A stretch of DNA of 64,000 bases, from positions 1,240,001 through 1,304,000 of the forward strand of contig NC_084763.1 in the NCBI RefSeq assembly GCF_028858725.1. Direction: 5' to 3'. Source of the stretch: Colius striatus (lineage: Eukaryota > Chordata > Aves > Coliiformes > Coliidae). The position numbers were made by a program, and so were the translations under genes. Under the pieces are notes generated by a model. It had not been told where the DNA came from. It did no database searches and worked only from the letters and a program-made list of their open reading frames with translations. Positions 50,401 to 63,660 of the stretch are shown here, piece by piece. The first letter of the stretch is position 1, and each line of letters begins with the position of its first letter.

Positions 50401-53400
50401 CATTTCAGTAGCATATCATGGACAAACACGTTTGAAGATCATCTCTGTTCAGGAAGGCACGCTATGCTGCCCAAATGAGCGACCATTGAACAGTCTGGTG
50501 TGCATGTCTACAGGGCTCCAGCTCTGCCAAAATACACATCTGGGAATTGGCAGCTGCATCTGCAGCAGTCACAAGGAGTGCTGCCACTGCTGAGGGCATC
50601 TCCATAGCAACGGAGCTTCCAGTGCCAAAGCTCAGCACTGACACCAGAACCAAACATCCCGTGGGACTTCAGAGCAGCAATACATGTGGAAAATCACCTC
50701 ACTGAAAAACAACATGCACTGAAGGAGCAGCAGCATTGGCAGGCTCTTCTGGCCTCCTCTGGCTGGTGCAACCATCCCAGGTAATAAGCCAGCCCTGCAT
50801 GACATGCTTTCATCCACCTCTGTTGAGATACGTGGTTCTTCCCAGTTCTCATCAATAGCAGTGCCAGGTTTGTTCCTCAAGCTTTCACACTTCCATACGG
50901 TTGCTAAACCTTTCAAATCATCTTTTCCAATTATCAGAAACTGAACATAGGCAGCAAGGCCTTTGAATCACCTGAAGAAACAAACCTCTGTGAATCTCCT
51001 TCATGCTCCCTTATGGAAGACAAGCCTTTCTAAACAGACTCTAAGCATGCATAGTACTGGGGTTCTTTGCTGGTTAGAGGGAAAAAGAAAACCTGTGCAT
51101 AAACATAAGTTACCCTTCAAGTTTTGCAGTAACTCTGTATTTCAGCCAGGCTTCATGTCCTGTCGCTATTTGTCGCTCATTTGCCATTTCAGCACTCGTT
51201 TCTCTGCTCTCAGGCAGTGAAGTCAATGGAGCTCTCAGGAGCTATACACTATTTCTTTTACTTCCATCTGGTTAACACCTCTGTGCTAAACTTCAACATA
51301 ATTACCATCAATGCCACTCTTAAATGTTTATTATCATTTACAAAACCCAATCTTTTCCCCTTTTACAGCACTGTCACGCTTTCCGCCGTTGCCACCAGAG
51401 CAGCCTTTAAGGATTCATTTGGCATGACTGTACTCATTACTGGAGCCTCAGAAATGACTTCTGTTGTTCAGACCTAAGAGCCTGCAGCACAGTGGAGAGA
51501 GAATCAATCTAACACAAAACTCAATACATTATTAGAAATACAGCAGGGGAAATATTGTTTATGGTGTTTGCAGCACATCAGTTTGCAGAGCCTGGCCTGT
51601 CTTGGTGTAAGAAGTTAATTAGAAGGATTGTGTGGTGAAGCCAGGAAAGCACAGGTGCAGGTGACACAGCTTGAATGTAGGTTGCTACAAAGAAAGGGAA
51701 CTTGGAGCTTGTAAAATGCAACAAATCAAACAAGACAAGCTTCCAAACGTAAACTAGTGACACTGTTACAAAGAAATGAATACCGTGCCTCTAGAAGAAC
51801 TTGACTTCTTGCCATATGCCAAAGATATTCCTGTAGGCAAACCTCCTTATCTTCTTCTAGGCTTGGGGATTAACATATTACTCTTTCCTCTTAGGAATGT
51901 ACAGGCTGTTCAGACTGATACACTGCTTCCATCCATTCCCAGCAGGACAGATGATTTGTCAGCAGGGCAGGGTGGAAGGAAACGAAACAAAACAGAAAAC
52001 CACAAGCACTGCTTTAAGTTTAAAAAAACCCATCTATTTGTCCTAATAAAGCCAGTGTAGTTGCAATAACATGTATTAAAGGCAGTGTACAACAAACAGA
52101 AGAACAGATAACATGGTATCCTTGTTCAGCAGCAATCCGTGAGGTCACTGGCAGTACTTTCAGCCTGATTCTGACCCGTGTTACCTGGCTGCCAAGCTCT
52201 CCAAGTTAACAGCTGGGTGAGGAACCACACATAACTACACTCAGCCCAGATCTACTCAAAGGGAAAAAAACAGTTATATTCATTTGCTCTCCCTTCTGGT
52301 AGTCCTTGCACCAGCTTTCTTGTAATCAGAGCAGCTGCAAGAACAAGAGGAGTAACTCCATCCTCACCACCTCTGCCAGGAGAGCACCCGAGATGGTCAG
52401 CAGCTAGACAGAAACACCACTCAAGAGAGGCTGGGAACAGGAGACACACACATCATCCTGCCTGTGGGCCCCGTGCTGTGTTGCCCCATCACATCAGGGC
52501 TCCTTGAAGATGACTTCTTGTGAAATTTATCACCTTTAAGTCCCTTCTGCTTTAGAAGACTCAGATGGAATTGTCTTCCTTCATAAACCCCCCTAAAGTT
52601 GTTATTTAAGGAACTGGAAAGGTTTGTTTTTCTTACCAGGAGAGCAACAGTAACACTGTTATCAAAACAAAGCCCTTTTCAAAGGAGAGGATATCCTCTA
52701 GAAAACAAAAATACAAACACTTTCTCCACCAAGAAACAAACCACTGCCACAAAGAAGAGGAGCCAAGCAGCCAGCACCCAGGCAGACAGGCACAGAGCTG
52801 TGTGTTCCCCCTCTGCACATCACAGCTGCTGCCCAAACTGCCAGTCTCTTACCACCAGCAGAAGCAGAGGACTCAGACATAAACGGCTGCATCACACAAC
52901 CACTGCAGTGCTGCCAGGGACGTGACCACAGAAGCACAGGCAGAGTGCAGATCCTTCAGTGAAGGGTGACAACAGTTTTCAAGCAACTCCAAAAGCCTAA
53001 GCACAGATATCAATTTTACTGTTTAGGAAGGAGAGCAAGGCAGGTTCCATAGAATTAACTGTCGTGTTTCTTCTAAAGCAGTCACTAAGGAACCAGTGCA
53101 CTGAAGTGAGCTTGCACAGCTTTCAGAATGGGGGTTCTCACTGGGACAAGAGGACAAGTGCCACCTCCCACACCCAGAGCAGGATGATCTCTATACAGAC
53201 TCACAAATCATTGCTTCATTTAAAATCTGTTCTGGAAAAAGCTTCACAAGGGTGAATCTGGAGAGCCAAAGCTTCTTCCAGACCCTAAGCTGCAGTCCAA
53301 AATTCCACTCTTCTGCTCAGGAACACATCGAAGGAACACCTCCAAGATCATTCTCACTGGAGCCATTTGGATCTCTGGCTCACAAACAGCCTGCACTGAA

Positions 53401-56400
53401 ACAGAAAGGTATGAGAAAACACAGGCCACTGAATATTTTAGGCAGATTTTCAGAGCAGGAAATGTCTGGAAAACAAAGGGCAGGACAGTAGCAGCAGGAC
53501 AATGAGGCAGCATTTAAATACTGCAAACCCTGCAAGGGTATTCAGCACAGTAGACCTGCATGCTCATCCATGCCTCTCCCAAGCTTGGCGTGCCCAGTCC
53601 CTGCAGAAGGTTCATCCTGACACAGGTAAGTCACAGCCATGCCAAGATCCTTAAACACAATCTTGTTTTAAGAAAAAGAAGGAGAAAAGAATGAAAGAAA
53701 ACCCAAAAGGGCTCCTTTACCTACTTTGGGCGATTTCTAAGCTGTGAACTCCACTTCCTCCCCTACTGTCCTGGAAAGAAACCAAACGAGGGGAGGAAGG
53801 AGAGGGAAGCACCTGCCTCAGTTCCAGGACAATGCTTTTGCACTGTGTCCCTCCAGTGACACTTGCCAAGGAGCACCGTTTGTCAGTGCAGGTCAGAACG
53901 AGGCACGGAGCGGCTCCCTTTCATCCCAGTCGAGCTCTGCACACATCCAGGAAAAGCTCTTCTTGCTTACACACCAAACCCTGAAATAAACCCAGGATGT
54001 TTCTGGCTGCAAAATGAGGTTTTTATGATCATGTTTTTGGATTTCAACAGAACACAGATGCTTAGGTGCTGTTACTGGGAAACAGCTAATTGGGTTGAAG
54101 TGCCTATCTCATGTGAAAAACACTGTACAACTTATCAGGCATCTATCTGCATCTCTCAGCAATTAGATGACTTATTGAATCTGTTCTCATTTATTTTAAG
54201 AGAAGAAGGAGTAAGAACATAACTATGATTTCTTATATTAATGAAGTGATCTGAAGATAAAGATCTTCAAGTTGAAAGAGAGCTATATAAATAAATACGG
54301 AGGGTAGATGAAGTTTATTTCCCTAGAGAGGATAATCACTCTGTGAATCAGCATGACTATCTCACAATATACTTAGTATACTATGAAATGGTACATTACA
54401 GTATACACAATGGCTCTGTGATTTCTCATCTCTTTTATGTAAAACCTACAATATATCATAAAAGTTTATTACAGTATGCATAATACAGAAACTCAGGTTT
54501 AATTGTTTACACTTTTGATCAATAATTTACTAGATTAGCCAAGATTCATTAAATCTCTGATAGAGGCTTTAGCACAGAAAATGCCAACTAAGTTCTCACT
54601 GAGAATGGCCTTCAAAAAGTAACAGGCACTTTCTTGTGCCATCAGTGACAAACTGAAGTACTAAGTCCTTGCCTTAATACAGCAGCCAAAGCAAAAAGCA
54701 TGACACAGGCAGTGCTGCTACAATGGCTTTTCAGAGCACGCCACTCTTGCTCACTAACTTCTCCCCCTGAATTGATGAGCTTTTACTGCACAAGAGCACA
54801 AGTTGTTCCACCCCAGACATCTCTGCTTCCCCAACTATCATCTTCTTAGTCTCTGGCTGGAAACTGCCCAGCTCTTGGTTTTCTACCAGCTCATGGGACC
54901 CAGATGAGCTGACTCAACTTTGATCAATCTCAGTGTGATGTCACAGAATGATAATTTAATTACAGTTCTCACTGGGCTCCAAGAAGCTCATAGAGAAAGA
55001 CTGACACGTTACAGCTCACTGGGGTGGATGGGGGCGGTTTGTTGTAAAGAGAGGGTACAACACAGGCCAAAGTTCCCTCCTTGCTCCATTGTTCAGTGGG
55101 TCTGAATAATCAAATGAAACCTAACTTATTAGCAATTAAAATAAAGTCAAACCAGACGTTGTTTAAAGAACTGGGAAAAGAATCTAGCACCATTCTTTTT
55201 TATGATTAAAGCCACAAATAAGAAACCCAACTATGCAGGCAATTAACATCTTCCAAGTGCAGAATCAAATGCTTTGTGGCAGTGGAAGTAAAAAAAGACT
55301 TTGTAAACAGATATAATCCAACTGCAAGGAATCTGCCACTGCAAATAAGAGCCAACATGCCTTTAAGAAGAAATACCAGGATGCATCTCTTGATCAAACT
55401 GTAATACAACACAAATACATGGCTACAATCTGCTGATAAGGGGATAAAGAATTTCCTGTGTTTATTGCAGAGTATTACTGAAAAAATAACAGCAACTGAA
55501 GGTAGCATGTCATTTGCTCCATGAGCTGTAAAAGCCCTAGAAGGCTGCCCAGTGTTTGCAGGGGCTGACAAATCACAGATGAAAAACTCACACAAAGTGT
55601 CAGCAAATGTGGTACCAGTGTTCATGAGTCATGTTATGGGGATGGTCGTAAGAAATGACCCAAATCCACAGATGATAATCTGCTGCTTGTGATGGACTAA
55701 AACATAATGCAAAATGCCTGCAGACACACATATAAACAGGAAATAAAAGCCAGTTTGTGAAGCCTGTCTAGTTTGAAGAAAAGGCATACTTGAGGATAGA
55801 GGTACCTACATGGAGAATGGTAACGGACTAAGGAGTCCACATGTCTGTAGAGTACAGGGATGTGAGGAGATGGCCTGAGCCCAGCAGCTGGGCTATCATC
55901 TGCTCCTTCAAAGCTGGAATCAGAGCCTCACCTCCTGGACTGGAAAAGGACCATTTCAGGGAAAAAAAGTGAACTCTGAGCCCAGACACACACATGTTCC
56001 CTCTCTAGCTTGTTCCTGAAGGGAGGTATTAATGAGCAGCACTCCTCCCTTGCTTCATTTTCCAGGAGTGGAGGGGGAGTGAGCAATGAGCTCCACACTG
56101 AGCTGAAAAGCAGGAAGCAGAAGCGTGGGTCTGGCCAGGAAACACAGCTTGTCCCTCACCTCTGACTTCTCAGCCACAACTTGCTTCTGTGCAAACTGGG
56201 CATCGTTGTAAACAAGGGTTCACTGCTAAATACAGAGCTGCCATGGTTACAACCTCAGTTTAGGGTTCCATAGCCCCACATCTGGGGTTTTACTCTGAGT
56301 GAGCTAGGATCAAACCTGTGCTCTGACATACCACACAAACAGGTTTTGCTCAGCTCTAAGTTGTCCCTAAAACACCATTCCCCGAAGGCAAAAACAGCTG

Positions 56401-57873
56401 CAGTACCACCGTACATGCAGCAGTTCCTTTGCAGGGGGTGGCCAGCAGTCACTCTGCTGGCTCTTGAAGAAGGCCACCTTAGAGAGCCTTTCAGCAGTAT
56501 CCAGAATTTCCTCCACCCTGCTCCTAAGGAGATCATTAGACCAGAAATATGGGCCTTTATACCGCAGGGAATCTGGAATAAAGCAACTTCAGAGGAAGAC
56601 AGGAGCTAGTCCATTATATCTGTACTCCCAACACAACAGACCATGCTGCTTCTCCCCACATTTGAAGGCAACAGAGTGTGGAAGCCAAAAAGCAAGAATT
56701 ACAAGTCAGCTGGGACTCTATAGAGCAGACAGCATGCCCTGGGACAAGTTCTCCCTGCGTGACTACAGGCAGTGGTTATTGTCTGCAGCTCTGGCAACAT
56801 CCAATTGAGAAACATGGTTTGTAACAATTTGCTGCATAGAAGCCTGTGTCCCAAGAAGTAAAAACGTCTCAATTCCATCCACTACACTGGGTGGCACAAA
56901 TGAGAAACCACTGGAAGTAATGAGAAAAACATGCCAGCTCTTACTGAAGGCTCTCGTTTGGCTCCGAGTCGGGCTGCAGGGACATCAGAGGATGTGAGAC
57001 AGGAGCCTGGTCATGGGAAGCATGTCCTGGGCATCCACAACTACAAAAACACCAGCTTGCTCCTACACACCTGTAACCACCAGAGCTGCTTCTCTTGTCT
57101 GCCTACCAGTTCCTGCCATGGGTATTTATACAAAGCATTACTTATCCCTGAAGCAGTGGCACTGAATTCAGCAGTGTGCAAAATGTGTGTCTTCGGTACT
57201 TTCTCAAAGTGCAACGCAAAGGGCTTTGCCTCCCCCCAGCTCTTATTATCTCCTCCCTTATTTCATTCATCTGTGGGCTTTACTCCGAGTTTCTCTTTTC
57301 CTTCTTTCTGCTATTACTTCTCACCTCTCAATAGCCATGTGTCTCCTGAGGTCATCAAAGAAAGATGACTCCCATGGTAGGAAATAACACATAATTTCAA
57401 CCTGTTTTCTTCTGTTACACTACTGTCACGTTTCTTTAGCCCACACTTCTCAAAGTTTAGGGACAGGAATCTATCATTTTGCATGCCAGCCCAGCCATGC
57501 CTATCATGTTGCACCAAACTTTTCCAGCATGATTTAAACAGAGGGTTTTCCTGTTATTGATGACTGACATTTGTGAAGGCCTGATTCATTCTCCTATTGT
57601 TCTCTGATTATTCAGCTGTTTTCCACCCTGCAGATAGCTCTTTGCCACTGCTGCAATGCAAACTTTTTGTATATATAACGCCCATCTCTCCTGTGTTTCA
57701 CAGTTCCCAAACTGACTCACTTTTCAAACTGTTCTGGGATGGCAACTGTCTTCCTTTTACCCTCATTCTATGGTGTTCCCCAGGTCTCTTCTGTCACTTC
57801 CCCACTCTTCATTCTTGGCAACCAGCATTTTTATCTCCACTCATGTCAAACTATCACTGGTCAGATGACAAAC
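47441..57873. other. non-coding; weak plus-strand exon candidates only
   Basis: About 10.4 kb without recognisable CR1 or LTR sequence. A G-rich run at 48974-48988 and several short CA runs are present. Two plus-strand segments, 53282-53408 and 53742-53990, have acceptor/donor signals in compatible phase and end in a TAA that overlaps AATAAA. The translation is not recognisable and polar composition is expected from A-rich DNA. A minus-strand frame at 52252-52449 contains an ankyrin-like 'TPLVLAA' string. A 139-codon minus-strand frame at 55206-55625 has no domain. Confidence 0.5.
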
Positions 57874-57898
57874 CTCTTTCTTTCTTTCTCTTTCTTTG
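57874..57898 (+). repeat. (TTTC)n microsatellite
   Basis: About six imperfect units of CTTT/TTTC inside a longer pyrimidine-rich stretch that continues to about 57950. The overlapping hydrophobic, Phe/Leu-rich open frames here come from the T-rich composition. Confidence 0.85.
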
Positions 57899-60800
57899 TC
57901 TTTGATTTTATCTTTGCTTTTTTATTGTTGTTTCTCATTTCTTTTCATTAAAAAAAAGGCTCATGTACCTTAAAGCTAGTATTTTCACAGCATACTTCCA
58001 TATGGCACAGAGAAACCTGACCTACCTCTGAACGAGCCAGCTCAGGACATGGGAGAAAGTAGATATGCAAACGCAGTTATATTGTTCCTTATACTCAGCT
58101 TAGCTTATTAAGAACTAGCTACATGTCCACAGAGCATTGCACTGTGTGTGTGTACATATATTCCATATGTCTTGTTCCAGACCTCTCCCATCCCCCTGTG
58201 TCTCGTGCTTCATCCCTGATGCCATCTCTGGGTAAGTATCTAGCTAAACTACTACTAAGATGATGATGTAAGGCCTTGGAGCAGAAACCTGCACTGGATG
58301 GAATACTTCCTACAAGCCTTTAACGCCATCCTGTCTTGGTCCCTCATTTTTAGTGAGAGTTTAACACTACCTAGAACGTTACAGACAGGACGAGATCATG
58401 AACAGCTTAAACACCAAAGAGCTGGGGACACCCAGATGAACTACTGCAATTGTGATCACTCGGCACTTGAGCTTTCCAGGTGAGGCTCACTCCCTGCTCG
58501 GTTTGGTAGCTCAGGAGCCCACACTTCTCAGGCAGGTGTCAGGCTCCTGTTGCAGTAAATAGCTGTGTGCAGAGTCTGGTCTCACATCTTTAGCTATGCC
58601 ATATTAGCAACACCAGTTTCCTTCCAGCTTTGCCTTGTTCTCTTCTTCACTATTGTCCAAAACATCTGTGTAATCTTGGTAATGGTTCTGCCTTCCTGTT
58701 TACCTTTTTCACACTTGTTGTCCCTCTGGTTCCAACAATTACTTATTCCCATGCTATTTGCAATCACTTCCCACCGGCAGCAACTAGCTCAGAGAAACAG
58801 CAGCTGTGCTTGTTGAAAGTAACTCAGTAAAGAACTTCAGGATACAGAACAGAGCAGCTTTCTTCTGGCAAGGAGATGGTTAAGTATGACATTCAAGTTT
58901 ATGGCCCAAGCAATTTCTAAGAGCAATGTTTCAAATGATGCCTTTCTGACAGAAAGCAGTTTTGGTTTACTCAAAAGTCAAGGGAGTGGATCTAGTGCAA
59001 GCTCTAGGAACCCTGCACTGGATGAGTTTGCTACAGTAACATCAAGTCATGAACCTCAATATACAATCTATAAGGACCATTTGCCTTGGTTTGGGCTCCC
59101 ACACCCGGAGAGACAAATGCCCAACCAAACCTGCCATTCCCTCTGAGAGGCACAATCATTCCTCAACAGAAAAAGAGGAAGCCCTTAAATCACCTGAATA
59201 ATCATGCAAAGTTCTTTTAGCTGTCTCTATCATAAGAGTCACCTTGGAAGGGTAAGAACTGAGAAAACCTTCTGCCAAATAAATACTCCCAATGCAGAAC
59301 CTGAAGGCAGTAAGTTGAGACCTTGTCTGTTCTGACACTATTCTGCACATCCTTGGCCTTGTCTCCATCTTACTGGAGCAGTTGGTCAGACACAATTGTT
59401 CCTTTTTGTCAAGAGCTGAAGAGCATTCTACAATGCAATGAAACATTCAAAATGACAGAATCCACTTCTGGTTTTGGAGGCTGCAAACAGGAGGACATAT
59501 GCTTTCCCATATTCAGAGAGAAGTAGGTCAGCTTTGCCCTCAGACACAACAGGAGTGGCATCTCAAACCCATCTCCCTGTCCCAGTCTTGAAGTGAACAG
59601 CCAAGGCACTTATTTGTTACAGTCACAAAAATACAAGGAAAAAGCCAGCATTTCCTAGAATGGAAACAGATTCTTCATTTTAAATTCATTTTAAGAAGCT
59701 CCAAACTATGTAGAGCTAATCAATTTATTCTAAAGACTGGTTTTTTCCTTCCTCCTCCTCAAATTCTGCTTCATTACTGCAACACATTTACATGCCTGTG
59801 GAAAGAGGAGTGACGAGAGGTAAAGTGAAGGCGAGATCTTTCTTCATGTCTGAGTTTTATAACAGATTTCTCCAGACAGGAAAGATACCACAAAGCATCT
59901 GCTACAGACCAGCTAGATGGAAGTAGGCAAACACTAACTGGCCTTATGAGATTTTCATTCCCAGAAAAAACCACTGAGGACATGGAGATTTACCACAGTG
60001 GAAGGAAGAAGCAGTTATTTTTACATTCAGACATCTAGGAACAGTTGGATGTGCTCAGCAGTACAGAGTGGCAAAGTCAGTTTCCTAAGCTAGTAAATCT
60101 TTTCAGATTGGGTTATGCTCTTGCAGGATGAATTCCCCTGGCTCCTCCTAAAAATGCACAGAAACATTAATGAGCCAAGAGTGCAAGCCAGACAAATCAC
60201 GTCTGCAGCCAAAGACGGGGGGAAAGGAAAGAAAAGCAGCAGCTCCCACGGAAGAGTGAGTGGTAAGTTACAGCAATGTTTGAGGGCTAGAAAGGAATCG
60301 GGACAAAGGATGCTTTGAGGGGTTATTTAATGAGTATATCTACCTGGAGAAAGGTCAAGGAAACTCTTCTATGTGTGAGTAGTAACCACAGCCATTTGTG
60401 AACCCAGTTCCAGACTGACAGGGCAGGTACTCAGACGAGGAGAGTCCAACAGCAACCAGGCTTAAGGAGCCAGGGCTGTCAGAGCCAGAGCACTGCCTGG
60501 CTTTGCTGCTTTCTTTGAAAAACATTTGATTTTTCCCTGTGCAAACCACCAATTTATGTAAGTAACAACAAGTCATTTACCTTGCAGTTTTTTTAAGAGG
60601 AGAGCAATCAGGACAGCCCTGGACACAGAACTGCCAGAACATCAGCGCCACATCCATTTTCCCCACTCATCCTGGTCTGTCCTCTCACCGCTTCCAGTCC
60701 CCAGCAAACAGAGTGGCTCTCCCAGGTGACACGCTAATGAACCCCATCACTCTTAGCCTTAAAGCCTTCTGGTTCTGTTGTTGTCCAGGCATAACAGGCA

Positions 60801-61140
60801 GAAGCATTATTACCCCAGGAGATCTGAAGCCTGTAAGAACACTGGCAAAGTAGCAATGATGGTATTTTTGCCATATTCCCCCACACACACACTATCTTTG
60901 GTCACTGTTTGTCCCCCATTCCTCCAGGCCTCAAGGCAGTTGGCCCAATAAAAGCAAAAGGGCTGCTTCAGGTGGGAGCACAAGGAAGCAAAGCACCACG
61001 TAACCCCTCCCACACACTCCAGGAAACACAGACCATCTAGTGCTATCCATGTCAGAAACGCTTGGGAACCAGGAAAAGGACAACAGAGCATTTCTTACCA
61101 AAAAGCTCACCATTTAAGGACAGGACAGCCGAATGCATGG
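57899..61140. other. non-coding, no gene recognised
   Basis: About 3.2 kb. A short GT run occurs at 58143-58153. A minus-strand open frame (60576-60355), with an acceptor-like 'ggtttgcacag' just inside its 5' end, was considered and set aside for lack of any recognisable product. No repeat family seen. Confidence 0.55.
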
Positions 61141-61209
61141 GGGGAAACAAAGAAAACCCAAAAAAAGCAGAAAAAACAAAGAGAAACAAAAAAAAAAGAG
61201 AGAAAAAAG
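61141..61209 (+). repeat. A-rich low-complexity tract
   Basis: Purine-rich with A runs of up to 10, broken by single C or G bases. No repeat body is attached on the 5' side, so it is not obviously the poly-A tail of a retrocopy. Confidence 0.8.
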
Positions 61210-61469
61210 CCATTTGGAAATCTAGTAAGTGGCTTAAATAGAGCAAAGAGCTCCCTTGCATCCTCTACACCTGAAGCTCTGTCGCCTCATGAGAGAGGAT
61301 CTAGACCAGTTTTCTGGAGAAATCCTGTTAAGGAAACTCCGGATCTAACAGGACATTTATCTGGGCCACTGTAAAACACCAGCAAACGTTCTCTATAAAC
61401 AACTGCATGTGGAGTTATCAACTGAAGCTTCATTCATGTATCTGTCCCTATAAGTAACCTCCTTGCTGT

Positions 61470-61563
61470 CCAGGCAGCTGTGATGGTACCAGGCAGCTGT
61501 GATGATGGTACCAGGCAGTTGTGGTGATGGTACCAGGCAGTTGTGGTGATGGTACCAGGCAGT
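61470..61563 (+). repeat. minisatellite, 22-bp unit, about 4.5 copies
   Basis: The unit 'ggtaccaggcagttgtggtg' plus 'at' repeats in tandem. The two central copies are identical, and the outer ones carry gctgtga in place of gttgtgg or are partial. The first spacing is about 19 bases. The 22-base period is not a multiple of three, so the His/Trp/Tyr-rich frames on the minus strand are not a protein repeat. Each unit contains the KpnI palindrome GGTACC. Confidence 0.93.
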
Positions 61564-63190
61564 ACAGCTCTCACATGCACAAGCCACACATTCGGAGATC
61601 TGGTTAAATAATCTGAAAGGTCTAATTCTGGAGACATGCTCCCTGTAAAAAGTGATATTGAAAGGGATTTCAGAGGTAGATAGATGGATCATTGCAGAGA
61701 TGACAAACTGCTGTTGTGAGATACTCACGTCAGGGGAGTTTTCCTTTACTGCTTTACCCAATAGCTGGATCATTCTCCCCAGGCTGAACACTTCTGAAGG
61801 AATGTGTCAGGTAAGCAATACTGAGGCAGATATTAGGACTCACAGCTATGCTGTTTGCCTTTTGCTACATACTGACAGGTGATCAGCAGCAGAACACAAC
61901 AGGGAATAAGTGCACATTCACATAACGTCCCTCAGTAAATCCTGTACTGACTCAGCTGCGTATTCTGACTGCAGTAGATGGGGCTTGCTCCCTACAGACA
62001 TGCTGCTCTCACAAATATCCACAGGATTTAGAACAAAACAGAAGCCAAATAATAAGGTACTGAAATGAGTTCTGCAGGTAACCAGTAGCAATGACAGCAC
62101 TTCTACATAAGAACTGGAAAAGCAGCACACCTCTCTGCAACCTCACTTCTACTTCTGGCTGTTTCCTCCCTCCTGAAATCGAGGACTGGTCTCTCAGAGT
62201 GTAAAGCAAATGGAGTTGTGCAACCAGAGACACAGACATGTGTATTTTTCTTGCAACAAACAGCAGAAGATTCAAAGATACTATACAGTGGCACACAGCA
62301 GGCGAGTGCCACAGGCTATCTGTAGCTGGAATGGCAGCTCTGGCAGTATGCCTTCATACCTGCTCATTTTAATTAACCCAACAATCACTTACCTATGCCT
62401 TGACAGTTACTAAAAAAGTTTCACAGGACTGTACAGACCCAAGCCATGTGTTACAAACCGCTTTCATTCAACCTAAACACTTGCCAGCACCTCTCACACG
62501 TACACACGGTGCTTCAGTGCCTTTCCTCATCATCTATTACAGTCAGGTTTGGTACTCTGGCCACAAGCTTTGGTAGGAAGGCTGTTTGGCCCCTGCCCTC
62601 CCACTCTCCTGGAATGTTTGCTCTGAAAGGAATTAATCTCAGCATCGAGCTGTTTAGTATGCAGGTGATGAGAGCACCCACACAAGGCAGCAAGCCTCCT
62701 CCCTCACCCTGCTGCATTCTAACACACACCATCTAGATAGTTTTTTATTTAATGGAGCCAGGCTTCCCCCTCAGATAAAGATGCTAATGTTTTGCAGAGC
62801 TCTCTCAAGTGAAACAAACGCTGGGAAATGTTGTTTCTGTGCCCTTTGCAGCAGTCAGCATGTGCTGCAACACACCAAACTGTCATTTGCCGTGCCAGCA
62901 GGAGAGGTGCAATTCCCCAGACCATCAGTCATCTGCAGCTGCTGATTCTCAGATGCCCAGGCTGTACTGTGTCATGCTGTATAAACAGGACAACTCATTT
63001 TGTCATGAATTTGCCACAAAGCTATGATTTACAGCTTGCACAATGGCATCATTCACAGAAGACATGTGTTCAGTTGAACAAGAGGCAGCTCAACACTCTC
63101 TGCAACTATTTTTACTCCATAAATATTTTTGTGTCCAAACACAATGTGGCAATTGCCTTACTTGGTCCAAATGCTTTTGACACTGTCTCT
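61564..63190. other. non-coding, possibly a CR1 RT remnant at its right end
   Basis: No gene recognised in this 1.6 kb. The last ~30 bases (63158-63187) read AFDTVS on the plus strand, the hallmark string of CR1 reverse-transcriptase motif A. They abut the CR1 that starts at 63191. The 175-codon frame 62828-63355 runs through this junction and is not a gene. Confidence 0.55.
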
Positions 63191-63660
63191 TGTCCAGTTC
63201 AGGGCTCCCCAGCTCAAAGGGGACAGGGAACTTCTGGAGAGAGGTCAGCGCAGGGCCACCAAGATGCTGAGGGACTGGAACATCTTTCCTACGAGGAAAG
63301 GCTGCGGGAACTGGGGCTGTTCAGTCTGGAGGAGACTGTGGGGGGATCTCATTGACAAATATCTAAATAGTGGGTGTCAGGAGGTTGGGGCACTTTTTCC
63401 TGTTGGATCTAGTCACTGGACAAGGGGTGAGGAAAAGAAGCTGGGACACAGAAAGTTCCATTTAACCATAAGGAAAAACTGCTGAGGTGAGGGAGCCCTG
63501 GCCCAGGCTGCCCAGGGAGGGTGTGGAGGCTTCTTCTCAGAAGGTTTCCAAACCCACTTGGACACGTTCCTGATCTAGGTGACCCTGCTTCTGCAGGGGG
63601 GTTGGACTGGATGATCTCTAAAGGACGCCTCCAACCCCCACCAGTCTATGACTCTATGAC
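63191..63660 (+). mobile_element. CR1 LINE, longest 3' end in the window
   Basis: A 470-base CR1 in plus orientation. Blocks in order are 'tgtccagttcagggctcccc', 'cagcgcagggccaccaagat', 'ggctgcgggaactggggctg', 'ggaggagactgtggggggat' and 'gtgagggagccctggcccag'. These are followed by 'cctgcttctgcagggggg', 'ttggactggatgatctctaa' and a three-unit 'tctatgac'-type tail. There is an internal shortening after 'ggatctcattgacaaatatc' relative to other copies. It is non-coding, and the open frames across it are artefacts. Good preservation of the tail suggests a fairly young insertion. Confidence 0.97.

Noticed and set aside
50632..50916. Minus-strand frame that looked protein-like
   Set aside because: No usable splice signals and no recognisable family.
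51217..51236. 'gtgaagtcaatggagctctc', similar to the ancient repeat suspected at 38130
   Set aside because: Only about 20 bases match, which is too short to call.
55206..55625. 139-codon minus-strand open frame with hydrophobic segments
   Set aside because: The hydrophobicity follows from the T-rich strand. No family resemblance and no gene-structure signals.
60355..60576. Minus-strand open frame with an acceptor-like site just inside its 5' end, possible last exon
   Set aside because: The acceptor is weak, the product is unrecognisable, and the downstream ATTAAA is a common word in this AT-rich DNA.
61393..61791. Minus-strand frame with repeated His/Trp/Tyr motifs
   Set aside because: It is translation of the 22-bp minisatellite. 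The period shifts frame each unit, so the apparent peptide repeat is an artefact.
62828..63355. 175-codon open frame, the longest in the window
   Set aside because: Its second half is CR1 3' sequence and it crosses the CR1 boundary at 63191. It has no domain apart from the CR1 AFDTVS string.
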